Source of the DNA: Gemmatimonadota bacterium
Lineage (GTDB): Bacteria; Gemmatimonadota; Gemmatimonadetes; Longimicrobiales; Gaopeijiaceae
Reading direction: 5' to 3'
DNA length: 64,000 bases
Assembly: GCA_022826565.1 (NCBI GenBank)
Contig: JAJDUP010000013.1
Span: forward strand, 62,001 to 126,000
The notes under the pieces were generated by a model that was not told where the DNA came from, made no database searches, and worked only from the letters and a program-made list of their open reading frames with translations. Shown here one piece after another: positions 24,294-33,081 of the stretch. Both the position numbers and the translations under genes were made by a program. Positions within the stretch are counted from its first letter, which is position 1; every line of letters starts with the position of its first letter.

Positions 24294-25326
24294 GCCCTGG
24301 CCCACGGCAATTGATCTCTTCTCGGGCGCGGGCTCGGCGACCGCGGCTCTGAAGACCGCCCATTTCCGAGTTCTCGCCGCAGTCGACAACGATCCGGCAG
24401 CCTGCGCCACTTACCGGCTAAACCACCCAGCCGTGCGCGTTTTCGAGCAGGACATCCGCCAGCTCGACCCCGCCCTGTTAGAGCGTGAGTGCCTGCGCGG
24501 AGCAGATCTCGACCTTGTTGTCATCTGCGCTCCCTGCCAACCGTTCAGCAGTCAAAACCGTCACCGGCTCGGCGACCGGCGCTCCGACCTGCTCGTTGAC
24601 GCCGCCCGCTTTGTTGCTGCATTGCGCCCTAAAGTCGTCTTCGTCGAGAACGTTCCCGGACTGGCAGCCAAGCGTCACGGTCACCTTCTCGACGATTTCA
24701 AGGAAGCTAGCGGAACCGAATACGCCTTCACTAAACCCCTACGCGTCGACGCCGCCGACTACACGGTCCCCCAGCGCCGTGTCCGCTGTGTCCTGATGGG
24801 GTCCCGCGGTCCCCAACCGCCGACGCTGCCGGACGCATTGACCCCCATCGGCAGGCGCCGCACCGTCCGCGACGCCATCGCCTGCCTCCCCGAACTCGCC
24901 GCCGGCGAACGCGACCCGATCGACCCGTTGCACGCAGCCCGCCGCCACCAAGCGATCGCCCTGGAGCGCCTACGTGCCATCCCGAAGGACGGCGGCAGCC
25001 GCAGTTCCCTTCCCAAGTCCCTTGCCCTACGCTGTCACAAGCAGCCCAACTCCTATCCCGACGTCTACGGCCGCATGGCCTGGGACGATGTCGCGCCCAC
25101 ACTCACCACCGGCTGTACGGATGTTACCCGCGGCAGGTTCGCCCATCCAGACCAGGACCGGGCAATCACGCCGCGGGAAGCTGCCCTCATCCAGACCTTC
25201 CCGCGACAATACTCGTTCTTCGGCGGCTCCGGCGTCGTGGCAACGCAGATAGGCAACGCTCTTCCGTTCGCGCTGATGCGCGCCCTCGCGCCCGCGCTTC
25301 GCACCGCCATTCAAGCCGTTCCCTGA
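24283..25326 (+). CDS. C5-cytosine DNA methyltransferase (Dcm type)
   Basis: 347 aa. Motif I AIDLFSGAGSATAAL, motif IV ICAPCQPFSSQN with catalytic C85, motif VI VFVENVPGL, motif VIII TVPQRRVRCVLMG and motif X VVATQIGNALPFALMRAL are all present, with the recognition region between. It would methylate a sequence that the restriction genes nearby then leave alone. Its stop overlaps the next gene's start by one base (TGATG at 25324-25328), so methyltransferase and helicase are translated together. With Vsr it forms a typical 5mC maintenance pair. Confidence 0.92.
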   Translation: MSGKPWPTAIDLFSGAGSATAALKTAHFRVLAAVDNDPAACATYRLNHPAVRVFEQDIRQLDPALLERECLRGADLDLVVICAPCQPFSSQNRHRLGDRRSDLLVDAARFVAALRPKVVFVENVPGLAAKRHGHLLDDFKEASGTEYAFTKPLRVDAADYTVPQRRVRCVLMGSRGPQPPTLPDALTPIGRRRTVRDAIACLPELAAGERDPIDPLHAARRHQAIALERLRAIPKDGGSRSSLPKSLALRCHKQPNSYPDVYGRMAWDDVAPTLTTGCTDVTRGRFAHPDQDRAITPREAALIQTFPRQYSFFGGSGVVATQIGNALPFALMRALAPALRTAIQAVP

Positions 25327-28300
25327 TGCAGCTCACCGACGCCCAGCGCGAGGCCGTCAACTTCGATTCGGACGCCCCTTCTAATCTCCTTATACTTGCG
25401 TGTGCCGGCAGCGGCAAGACAGAAACGCTGGCATGTCGGGCCGCCCGCATGGTCCGGGACGGCGTTCCTCGGGGATCCATCGTCGCGTTTACCTTCACCG
25501 AACACGCTGCCACCGAACTCAAACACCGCATCCGGCGGCGTGTCGAGGAGGCTACCCCCAAAGAGCCCGCGCTCGGCGACATGTACGTCGGCACTATTCA
25601 CGCCTACTGCCTGCAAGTCCTCCGCAAACGAGATCCCAGCTGCCGGATTTTCGAGGTCATGGATGAGACCCGCCAGGCGGCTCTCATCGCCGCCAACTTC
25701 ATGCGGTTCCGGGGCGGTGATGGCATTGGTCTCGATCGGCTCCGTACCCGAACCCGCTCCGGCACGTACGGCGAGACCCTGAACACGTTTCTCGCCACGC
25801 TGAACGTGATTCACCAGCAAGAGATCGACATCAAGAACATCGGCGACACCGTCCTCGCCAGCGCGGTGGACCGCTACCGCGAGATCGCCCACGGCGATCC
25901 GAACTACTTCTTCGACTTCAACAACATCATCGACACGATGATCGATTTGCTCCGATCCAACTCCGACGTTTTGGAGGAGATTCGGGCGGAACTCCGGCAC
26001 CTCTTCGTGGATGAGTACCAAGACGTCGACGACCGGCAGGAGGAACTTATCCACCTGCTCACCAACGGCGGGCGCAATCCCACTTTGACGGTCGTCGGAG
26101 ACGACGACCAAGCCCTCTATGGTTTTCGGGGCGCAAGGGTCGACAACATCCTCGACTTCGAGCGCAAGTATCCGGACGTCCGTGTGGTGCGCCTCGAGGA
26201 CAACTTCCGGTCCACCCATGCCATAGTCTCGATCGCCGACGAAGCCGTGCGACGGGTCTCGAAGCGCATAGACAAGGAGCCCAAGGCACGTATAGGAGCC
26301 CCCGACGGTTCGCTCCAGGAACGCTTCGCCGACCCAGGTGACATACTTCTGGAGACTTTCCCATCCGAAGAAGCCGAAGCTCAGTGGGTCGCCGAGCGCA
26401 TCCAAGCCATCCGCGGCACTCGGTTTGTAGAGAACGACGGGACCGAGCGCGGCCTCGACTACGGCGACATGGCCGTCCTCCTGCGTAGTGTTCGCGGTGC
26501 CGGCGCGCCTTTCGCCGAGGCTCTGCGCGACCGCAACATACCGGTCGTCGTCACCGGAACGGGCGGCCTTTTCGACAACGAAGAAGTCCGCCTCGTCCAG
26601 GCCGCCTTTTCGCTCCTCGCACGAGCCGACTTCGCGTTACCGAAGGAGTCCGGAGGCATCGACCTGCTGTCCACTGCCAGGACCCGCGAATTCGTGCGCC
26701 GGGCCGTTTCCGCGCTCCGCGCCAACGGGCGCCTCGGCACGTCCGCCAACTCTACGCACCTGCTCTCTTGGCTCGACCAAAAGCGCGCGGAACTCGGTCA
26801 ACGCGCCGTCGCCCGAACCGAGCGATCACGCGGCCTCGGCGCGAGGATCTACCCGCAGGAAATCTTCCAGCAAATGCTGCAGGAACTCGGTGCCAGGGAG
26901 GACCCCTGGCCGGAAAGCACGATGTTTAACCTAGGCGCCTTCAGTAACCTGCTCACCCAATTCGAGTCCGTCCATCAATGGATCACACCCGCCCGGCTGA
27001 AGAGCCTCGTCCTGTTCCTGTCCAACTGGGCTACGCGCCACGTAGACGAAGGCGGCGTCAGCGAACTGGCGGCGCTGAACTCCGTGAAGATCATGACGGT
27101 ACACGCCGCCAAAGGCCTCGAGTGGCCCGTTGTCTTCCTCCCACGCATTTCCTCGAGGGTATTCCCTAGCAGCTTGCGTACCAGATCGCCAGAGACGTTC
27201 CTGCCGTCGGGATCCTATGACATCGGCCCCTACGTTGGCGGCGACGACGGCGAACGGCGGCTCTGGTACGTCGCGCTGACCCGCTGCGCCAAGTTCCTGC
27301 ACATCTCATCGCTACACCGGCGCGGCACCAAACCTACCCCATACTTCCGTGAGATCGATCACGACTGCGTCTTTCCCCCGGGGAGCGAACCGCCTGAACA
27401 CGCGCAGATCGTGGCCACCCCTCCGGCAGATTCCAACCTGCTTCAGACGACCTACTCCGACCTGGCCGCGTTCCGGCGCTGCGAGAGGGAGTATCAGTTG
27501 CGAGCGCTCATGGACTTCAGCCCGGGCGTCGGCGAACAGTTCGGATACGGCCAGCGCATTCATGACATCCTTGCCGAAGTGCACAACATGGCGATCGGCG
27601 GCGACACTATCACTCCCGATGTCATCCGCGAACTCGTCGCCCGACGGTTTCGTCTTCGTTACACACGGGGCAGGCCCTTCGAGATCCTCCGACGCGCGGC
27701 CGAGGATGCCCTGGTCCGATATGTCGAACGTGCCGGCGAAAACCTCTCCCGTGCACGTGCCGCCGAGAAGCCCTTCGAGCTTATCGACCGAGATTCCGGC
27801 GCCCTAATCGCCGGGGTCGTCGACCTCCTCGAGCGCCCAGACGACTCTGCTCCGCCTTCCCAGCGGGAGATCATCGGGCTCGTCGACTTCAAGGCGAGCC
27901 GCATTAGCACAAGGGAGGAGTACAAAGCGACCGTGGACGCCGCGCTCGAACAGCTCCGACTCTACGCCGTCGGCGTTCGCTACGCCTTCGACATGGAGCC
28001 CGCAGAGGCCACAGCCCGGATCCTTTCACCCAGACCGCTTCCCGACGAACTCAGGACAAGCGGCCGCGACGAGTGGATCGACGTCCGGGTCGACCCGGAA
28101 GCCCAGCGCGAAGCCGCAGCCAATCTCTCCGATACGGTGAGCCAGCTGAGAGAACGGCTGCAGAACCGCGACTTTCCTACTTCAGGCGCATCGCGTGGAA
28201 AGTGCGGCCGATGCGATTTCCGCACGTTCTGCCCGGGCTACAACGCGTTCCGCGCGGCGGGCGGCTCGGCCGCGACGAACACGCCCGCCGAGGAAGTGGA

Positions 28301-28352
28301 ACGCCAAACCGATCTCCTGGCTGAGGACACGGATGCCGGGTCGACGCCGTAA
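25326..28352 (+). CDS. UvrD-family helicase with C-terminal Cas4/AddB-like nuclease
   Basis: 1008 aa. The superfamily 1A helicase core has LACAGSGKTETL (Walker A), LFVDEYQDVDDRQEE (Walker B), GDDDQALYGFRGA, VRLEDNFRST and MTVHAAKGLEWPVVF. The C-terminal ~300 residues are a PD-(D/E)xK nuclease: GVVDLLER and GLVDFKASR give the acids and Lys. Four cysteines (FRRCERE and CGRCDFRTFC) fit an AddB/Cas4-type Fe-S cluster. It probably unwinds and degrades DNA ends. It overlaps both the methyltransferase before it and the OLD-like gene after it (20 bp). GajB of Gabija is also a UvrD protein but much shorter. Confidence 0.88.
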   Translation: MQLTDAQREAVNFDSDAPSNLLILACAGSGKTETLACRAARMVRDGVPRGSIVAFTFTEHAATELKHRIRRRVEEATPKEPALGDMYVGTIHAYCLQVLRKRDPSCRIFEVMDETRQAALIAANFMRFRGGDGIGLDRLRTRTRSGTYGETLNTFLATLNVIHQQEIDIKNIGDTVLASAVDRYREIAHGDPNYFFDFNNIIDTMIDLLRSNSDVLEEIRAELRHLFVDEYQDVDDRQEELIHLLTNGGRNPTLTVVGDDDQALYGFRGARVDNILDFERKYPDVRVVRLEDNFRSTHAIVSIADEAVRRVSKRIDKEPKARIGAPDGSLQERFADPGDILLETFPSEEAEAQWVAERIQAIRGTRFVENDGTERGLDYGDMAVLLRSVRGAGAPFAEALRDRNIPVVVTGTGGLFDNEEVRLVQAAFSLLARADFALPKESGGIDLLSTARTREFVRRAVSALRANGRLGTSANSTHLLSWLDQKRAELGQRAVARTERSRGLGARIYPQEIFQQMLQELGAREDPWPESTMFNLGAFSNLLTQFESVHQWITPARLKSLVLFLSNWATRHVDEGGVSELAALNSVKIMTVHAAKGLEWPVVFLPRISSRVFPSSLRTRSPETFLPSGSYDIGPYVGGDDGERRLWYVALTRCAKFLHISSLHRRGTKPTPYFREIDHDCVFPPGSEPPEHAQIVATPPADSNLLQTTYSDLAAFRRCEREYQLRALMDFSPGVGEQFGYGQRIHDILAEVHNMAIGGDTITPDVIRELVARRFRLRYTRGRPFEILRRAAEDALVRYVERAGENLSRARAAEKPFELIDRDSGALIAGVVDLLERPDDSAPPSQREIIGLVDFKASRISTREEYKATVDAALEQLRLYAVGVRYAFDMEPAEATARILSPRPLPDELRTSGRDEWIDVRVDPEAQREAAANLSDTVSQLRERLQNRDFPTSGASRGKCGRCDFRTFCPGYNAFRAAGGSAATNTPAEEVERQTDLLAEDTDAGSTP

Positions 28353-29895
28353 CGACGCCGAGCGGCGTCTCCTGGAGTTCTGGCGCGAACCGAGCGCAAC
28401 CTTTCCCCACCCGCTGCTCAAGGGCATCACGCTCGAAGGCCCGCCACCCTTGCGAGGCATCCGGAACATCCACGCGCCCTTCGACTACCCCATAACCGCC
28501 ATCTGCGGTAGGAACGGGGCCGGCAAGAGCACGTTGTTGGGCTTGGCTGCGTTTTCCGCGGCACGCCCTGACGGGTGGCGCAAGTCTCCGCGCCCTATCC
28601 CTGCTGCCCGCCGCCGCCTGCGCAGCATGACCTTTGCCTGGGACGAATTCTTCTTCCGCCGCCCCAGTGATCCGAAGCCTACCGGTCTCACAGTTCGCTT
28701 CGACTACACAATCGAGGGAGACGACCTTCAGATTGCCAGGGTCAGAACAGAAAAAAGTTGGTGGGCCAACCTCCCCGATCCCGGCCGGTCCCGCCCCGCG
28801 CGGTTTCCCGCACGCGCCATCGACTTCGTCTCGCTCTCCCGCATTCTCCCTCCTGCAGAACTCGGCGCGCTTCGGCGGCGTCATTCTGGCGCAGCCTCCC
28901 CCCGGATCACCCCGCTCTCGGCAGCTGCCACGGAAGCTATGTCAGCCATTCTCGGCCGGTCGTACAACTCCGTGGAAGTTCACACCGACGGTGGCATACC
29001 GCTCGCCCACTGCCAAACCGCCGCCTCCTACACCGGTTTCGATATGGGATCGGGCGAAGCCTCCGCTATCGCCATACTCTCCGCCCTCGAGCGTCTCCCT
29101 GTCGGCGGCCTCCTGCTGATTGAGGAGATCGAACACGGGTTCCACCCACAAGCCCAGGAACGCCTGATTCGCGAACTCACGGGTCTCGTCTCCAAGGACA
29201 AAAAGCAGGTTATCTGCACCACGCACTCGGAGTACATCATCGATGCCCTGCCGCGTGAGGGGCGCCTGCTTGTGGAACGCGAGCCCGAAGGCCATCGCGT
29301 GAGCGCGGCACCGACGACGCGCCAAGCGATGTACAGCATGACGGGAACGCCACAACCCGAACTGACCGTATACGTCGAGGACGCGTTCGCAGAGGCGCTC
29401 GTCGAGCAGGCGCTCCCAGGCGAACATCGCCCACGCGTCAGGATTGTACCGATCGGCAGCGGAGTCCGTGTCGTCGCGCAGCTCGCGAATCATCACCAAG
29501 CCCGGCTCGACGGCCCGGCCATCTGCGTGCTCGATGGCGACACCACCGACAAGCAGCTCTCGGACTGGTCGAACGCTCAAGACCTTGACTCCACCGACTC
29601 GTGCCTTCGGCTGCCCGGCGGTGCGCCACCGGAGACCTGGGTCCTCGGCGCGCTGCTCGTCGACTCGCATCGGGACGCGCTCGCCCGCTTGGCTAGCCTT
29701 GACCCAGGCCGCTTGGCCGCCACCCTGGAGCGGTTGCGTTCGACGCCCGATCACCACGACATCCCCCGCGACTTCGCCCAACAGCACGCGATCGACGAAC
29801 AGTTGGCCGTCTACATGATCACGTCATCCGTGGCCGACCATCCCGACCTGCAACCCATCCGAGATCACGTGGCTTCGCTCCTCAACGGCGCGTAA
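28333..29895 (+). CDS. OLD-like ABC-type ATPase with TOPRIM-like domain
   Basis: 520 aa from the ATG at 28333, inside the end of the helicase gene. The SMC/ABC-type ATPase has ITAICGRNGAGKSTLLGLA (Walker A), MGSGEASAIAILSAL (signature), GGLLLIEEIEHGFHP (Walker B) and ICTTHSEYIIDALP (H-loop). The C-terminal region has LTVYVEDAFAEALVEQAL and AICVLDGDTTDKQ, the Glu and Asp-x-Asp of a TOPRIM-like nuclease. OLD proteins and GajA have this architecture. With the helicase before it the pair resembles Gabija, but the operon also contains a DNA methyltransferase. Confidence 0.85.
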   Translation: MPGRRRNDAERRLLEFWREPSATFPHPLLKGITLEGPPPLRGIRNIHAPFDYPITAICGRNGAGKSTLLGLAAFSAARPDGWRKSPRPIPAARRRLRSMTFAWDEFFFRRPSDPKPTGLTVRFDYTIEGDDLQIARVRTEKSWWANLPDPGRSRPARFPARAIDFVSLSRILPPAELGALRRRHSGAASPRITPLSAAATEAMSAILGRSYNSVEVHTDGGIPLAHCQTAASYTGFDMGSGEASAIAILSALERLPVGGLLLIEEIEHGFHPQAQERLIRELTGLVSKDKKQVICTTHSEYIIDALPREGRLLVEREPEGHRVSAAPTTRQAMYSMTGTPQPELTVYVEDAFAEALVEQALPGEHRPRVRIVPIGSGVRVVAQLANHHQARLDGPAICVLDGDTTDKQLSDWSNAQDLDSTDSCLRLPGGAPPETWVLGALLVDSHRDALARLASLDPGRLAATLERLRSTPDHHDIPRDFAQQHAIDEQLAVYMITSSVADHPDLQPIRDHVASLLNGA

Positions 29896-29944
29896 GCGGC
29901 TCCGCTTCCGTCATGGCCGTAACGTGAACATCACGGCTCGTGAT

Positions 29945-29996
29945 ATGGTCTACGACCCGGCCTGCGGGACTTGGCGGATTCCTGGTCGCGGTCCCG
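29945..29996 (+). pseudogene. relic of a type I R-M methyltransferase (HsdM)
   Basis: The plus strand reads VYDPACGT and then, after one extra T, GGFLVAV. Joined, VYDPACGTGGFLV is the SAM-binding motif of HsdM. Only about 50 bp survive and the reading frame is broken. It is too short to function. Confidence 0.6.
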
Positions 29997-30112
29997 CAAC
30001 CAATTCACCCGCCTCCTCGCCTCCCTTCGTCGTCAGATTACCATAGGATCGAATGTTCTTGAGGCGGATGACGCAAGCGATGCAATTGTACTGGACTACG
30101 TTGCCTGGAGCG

Positions 30113-30305
30113 CTACGCGCTTCCTTTGACGTCCCCCAGGCCCTGCCCGGCGAGCCGCACTCCGAACTCGGCGAGGTGACCTCGAAGTGCGTTGATCGTC
30201 TGCATGCGCTGGCGAACCGGGATATCACGGGGTGGCACCGATCACCTCATGGCCGAGCGCCACGATCTCCCGGCCCCAGTTGCGGGTGCCGTCGCCGTGA
30301 GCACT
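30113..30305 (-). pseudogene. relic of an IS110-family transposase
   Basis: Two minus-strand pieces match IS110 transposases: NWGREIVALGHEVIG and, after a deletion, RQRMQTINALRGHLAEFGVRL followed by AGQGLGDVKGSA-stop. The DEDD catalytic part between and after them is missing. It shows that an IS110 element once landed between the OLD-like gene and the HNH gene. The rest of 29896-30319 shows no intact gene. Confidence 0.7.
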
Positions 30306-30319
30306 TGAATGAGGCAAGA

Positions 30320-30359
30320 ATGTAAGGTTGACATTACCTAATGTAAGGTTCGGTTGTCA
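30320..30359 (+). repeat. dispersed ATGTAA element, copy 4
   Basis: ATGTAAGG at columns 1-8, AC at 17-18, ATGTAA at 22-27 and TTGTCA at 35-40. It abuts the stop codon of the HNH gene, so it is not in an obvious promoter position today. It may belong to a gene lost with the IS110/HsdM debris beside it. Confidence 0.5.
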
Positions 30360-30360
30360 A

Positions 30361-31290
30361 TTATGGACGAAAGACCTCCTGCCGGTGCCACGCCACGAAG
30401 GCCGGATCGGGCGAGTCGGATGGATTGGCAGGCAGGTGGAGAAGCTCGTTCCTGAATCCCAGCAGTCGCTTCGTGGACGGGCTGGCCCCGCGCACCTTGC
30501 TTGACACAAGGATCCGGAATCCGCCCCCCCGCCTCTCCAGCCCCAAGGCCCCGTAGTCCAGCGCTTTGTGATGCAGCGAGCAGAGTGCCAGCCCGTTCGG
30601 CACCACGTCTCCGCCGTCGTGGGAATGCCACCGGATGTGGGCCGCTTCCAGTCCGAGGAGGCGATCCCGGAACCGGGTGTCGTGCTGACACACCGCGCAG
30701 CGACCCTCGTAGGCGGCCAGAACGTCCTTGCGGAAGCGTGAATCCCGCGGGGAGTACTCCCGGACCTTCCTGCCCCGACGCGGCATGGCTTCGTTGAGGT
30801 CCTCGGTGGGGAGGGCCGGAGCCAATCCCACAGCCTCCAGAATGTCCTCATGGAGCGACGGTGTGAAATGATCGGTCAAGATCTGGCGGGCGGCCCGTGA
30901 CACCAGCGACGGGTGGCGGCAAAGCAGGTCGTGGATGTCTTCGGGGAAGCCTCCGGCGACGCCGAGGTCCCTTGCCTGTTCTACGTGGAGATCACCTTTG
31001 GACGTGGTGGACAGCGAGGATTCCTCCGGGATCTCCCACAGGCCATTGTCGTTGCGGAGTCTCCAAAACGGGTAGTGGGGATTGGGGTCGCCCCCAGGAC
31101 GGCCGAAGTCGTCCCAGAGTTCCCCGAACCGGGCTTCCGCAGTTGTGTAGGGAATGAGCCGCTGGCCCAGGCCCGACCGGACGCGGCCTAGTGCGAGCAG
31201 GAGCATTAGGGGCTTGTGGGGTGCGCGGCGGCCGTGAGCCTTGTGGGGCCTGACAGCGGCCAGGCGTTCGAGGAGGTCGTTGGGGGTCAC
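30361..31290 (-). CDS. sulfur-binding-domain HNH endonuclease (type IV, phosphorothioate-DNA targeting)
   Basis: 309 aa. The N-terminal half (HGRRAPHKPLMLLLALGRV, HYPFWRLRNDNGLWEIP) is the SBD of ScoMcrA-type enzymes, which recognises phosphorothioate-modified DNA. The C-terminal HNH domain has CAVCQHDTRFRDRLLGLEAAHIRW, HSHDGGDVVPNGLALCSLHHKALD, with zinc cysteines and the catalytic His. Such enzymes cut DNA carrying Dnd-type sulfur modification entering the cell. No dnd genes are in the window, consistent with that role. It is a solitary gene at the end of the defence island. Confidence 0.85.
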   Translation of the reverse strand: MTPNDLLERLAAVRPHKAHGRRAPHKPLMLLLALGRVRSGLGQRLIPYTTAEARFGELWDDFGRPGGDPNPHYPFWRLRNDNGLWEIPEESSLSTTSKGDLHVEQARDLGVAGGFPEDIHDLLCRHPSLVSRAARQILTDHFTPSLHEDILEAVGLAPALPTEDLNEAMPRRGRKVREYSPRDSRFRKDVLAAYEGRCAVCQHDTRFRDRLLGLEAAHIRWHSHDGGDVVPNGLALCSLHHKALDYGALGLERRGGGFRILVSSKVRGASPSTKRLLGFRNELLHLPANPSDSPDPAFVAWHRQEVFRP

Positions 31291-31574
31291 GGTTTCACGG
31301 CAGGACAGCGAGGATGTCGGGTGGGGTCCGGATCGTCATCGTCGCGGTCCCGGCCGTGCTCGCCGCTCTCATTGGCGGAGATGAGCGCGGAAGCCGTGAC
31401 ATCCTGGTTGCGACTTCGACGGGATGAGTGCTGTTCATGGTGGCCGGGATCTATGTGACGTGACGGTGATTGGACCATGATGCCCATTCCGGCGATGCCG
31501 ACCACCGATTCCAAGCCATGCCGATCACCTTGGAGGAGCGGAGAGGTCGGTAGGTGGATCCTCTAGCTGACCGG

Positions 31575-33041
31575 TCACATCTCGTCCTTCGTCAACATGC
31601 GCTTGAAACTCTTCCTGATTGGTTCAACTGCGCCAACCTGCTCCGGCGGAATGACGTCACCGATGTCATCGCTTCGGTAGCTAAGTCCCCATGCTACCGC
31701 CAGTCGATGGAATTCACCCCTGTTGTGCCGGATCGTTTCTGGGATTGGTATACTCGGTCGGGATACACCATCGTTGTTCACCCGGAAACCATCCCAGACT
31801 GCTGACTCCAAGTCGTCCACTAGACCCTTATAGAACGCCACCTTGCTCCCACCACCGATCAGGAGCACCGGCAGGCTGTTTCCACGAGTCCAAACAGACT
31901 CGTTGGGGGCTTTGCTGGTACGAAGTTCCTGTACCGCAAGACTCAGCATCCGACTACATCGTTCCTTGAGCGTCTTCCTTTCATTACCACTACTCGCTTC
32001 GTATGCCACCATGCCGAGGAAACCGACGTCCGCGGTGCAAAGGCTATACCTATCGTCACCTTGTCTCGTTCCCAGCAGGAAACTGCAAACGTCCATCGTG
32101 GAGGCTCCAATGTCAATCATCATATGCAGTCCGTCGTTCCGCTCGTTGGAACGTGCGTAGCCTACTGCCGCAGCTACGATTTCTGGTACAATCTCAAAGT
32201 CACACGTAAGCTGGTGTTCCGGCTGCGCTCGGGACTGCATTCTTGTGGCCTGCTCCAAACAATCCGATGCCTGTTCCAAAGAGACATCGTTACGCCCTTG
32301 TTGGCGCGAATACTCTGCCAACAACCAGGCAGCAGCCCCAACACGCAGGAATCGTCGACTCTGCGGATTGTCTCCGACATGCGGCGACGGAACGCCGAGG
32401 TTGAGCGACCAATTGAGTGACGTGAAATGCCCAATGACATCCTTTTGGCTTTCCTCGAACCAGTCCTGCGTTCGCATCAAGACCAATGCCATGTACGCGG
32501 TTGCGATTGCCTCCGCCTTCTGGCCACGTCGATCTCCTCGGTCGCCGTCCGGCCACGGACTGCGATGTTCAAACAGACCGACCTTTAGATTCTCGATACG
32601 CTTCGCCGCTCTTGTCGTTGAAAGGCCGCAGATGCCATCCTTGCTAATCCACAACTGCGACGGTATCAGAAACGTATTCTCTGGTTGTCCAAGATCTCGA
32701 AAGTCCACGGGAACCGCTCGCTCGCCAGGCAAATCTGGAGTCCTTACCACCACCTTTGTGGCCGAAGTTCCGAAATCGAATCCTATCACGACGTCGCACT
32801 CCAGAGGTTCTCGATCGCCGAGAGGTTCGCCCTTGGGTTTCGGAGTCCTATCGCTCCTTTGCCGTGGTGGAGCGCTGTCGTCATCCTGCCCAGAGCGAGC
32901 AGTCCCTCGTGAAATGGTGGCGTGAGCCTCTGAACTGCGCACGCTCTCCGTCGGGGACACATCCCCTTCAACCTGCGCAGATGATCGCTCGGAACGGGGC
33001 GCGAAGAGTGTGAGCAGTCGGTGAAGCCATCGAAACAGCAT
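31575..33041 (-). CDS. Hsp70-like actin-fold ATPase next to a SNF2 helicase
   Basis: About 488 aa. The start at 33041 is chosen because AAGGAG lies 10 bp before it. A short hydrophobic N-terminus (MLFRWLHRLLTLFAP) and a ~65-residue disordered, charged linker come first. The ATPase has VIGFDFGTSATKVVV (phosphate 1), MIDIGASTMDVCSF (phosphate 2) and VLLIGGGSKVAFYKG (adenosine). No Hsp70 substrate-binding domain follows, so this is not a housekeeping DnaK. It lies 40 bp after the SNF2 gene on the same strand. Both genes are AT-richer than their neighbours, suggesting acquisition together. Confidence 0.8.
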   Translation of the reverse strand: MLFRWLHRLLTLFAPRSERSSAQVEGDVSPTESVRSSEAHATISRGTARSGQDDDSAPPRQRSDRTPKPKGEPLGDREPLECDVVIGFDFGTSATKVVVRTPDLPGERAVPVDFRDLGQPENTFLIPSQLWISKDGICGLSTTRAAKRIENLKVGLFEHRSPWPDGDRGDRRGQKAEAIATAYMALVLMRTQDWFEESQKDVIGHFTSLNWSLNLGVPSPHVGDNPQSRRFLRVGAAAWLLAEYSRQQGRNDVSLEQASDCLEQATRMQSRAQPEHQLTCDFEIVPEIVAAAVGYARSNERNDGLHMMIDIGASTMDVCSFLLGTRQGDDRYSLCTADVGFLGMVAYEASSGNERKTLKERCSRMLSLAVQELRTSKAPNESVWTRGNSLPVLLIGGGSKVAFYKGLVDDLESAVWDGFRVNNDGVSRPSIPIPETIRHNRGEFHRLAVAWGLSYRSDDIGDVIPPEQVGAVEPIRKSFKRMLTKDEM

Positions 33042-33081
33042 TGTCTTCATACTCCTTGGGTCAGAGAAAAAAGTTATCCTG

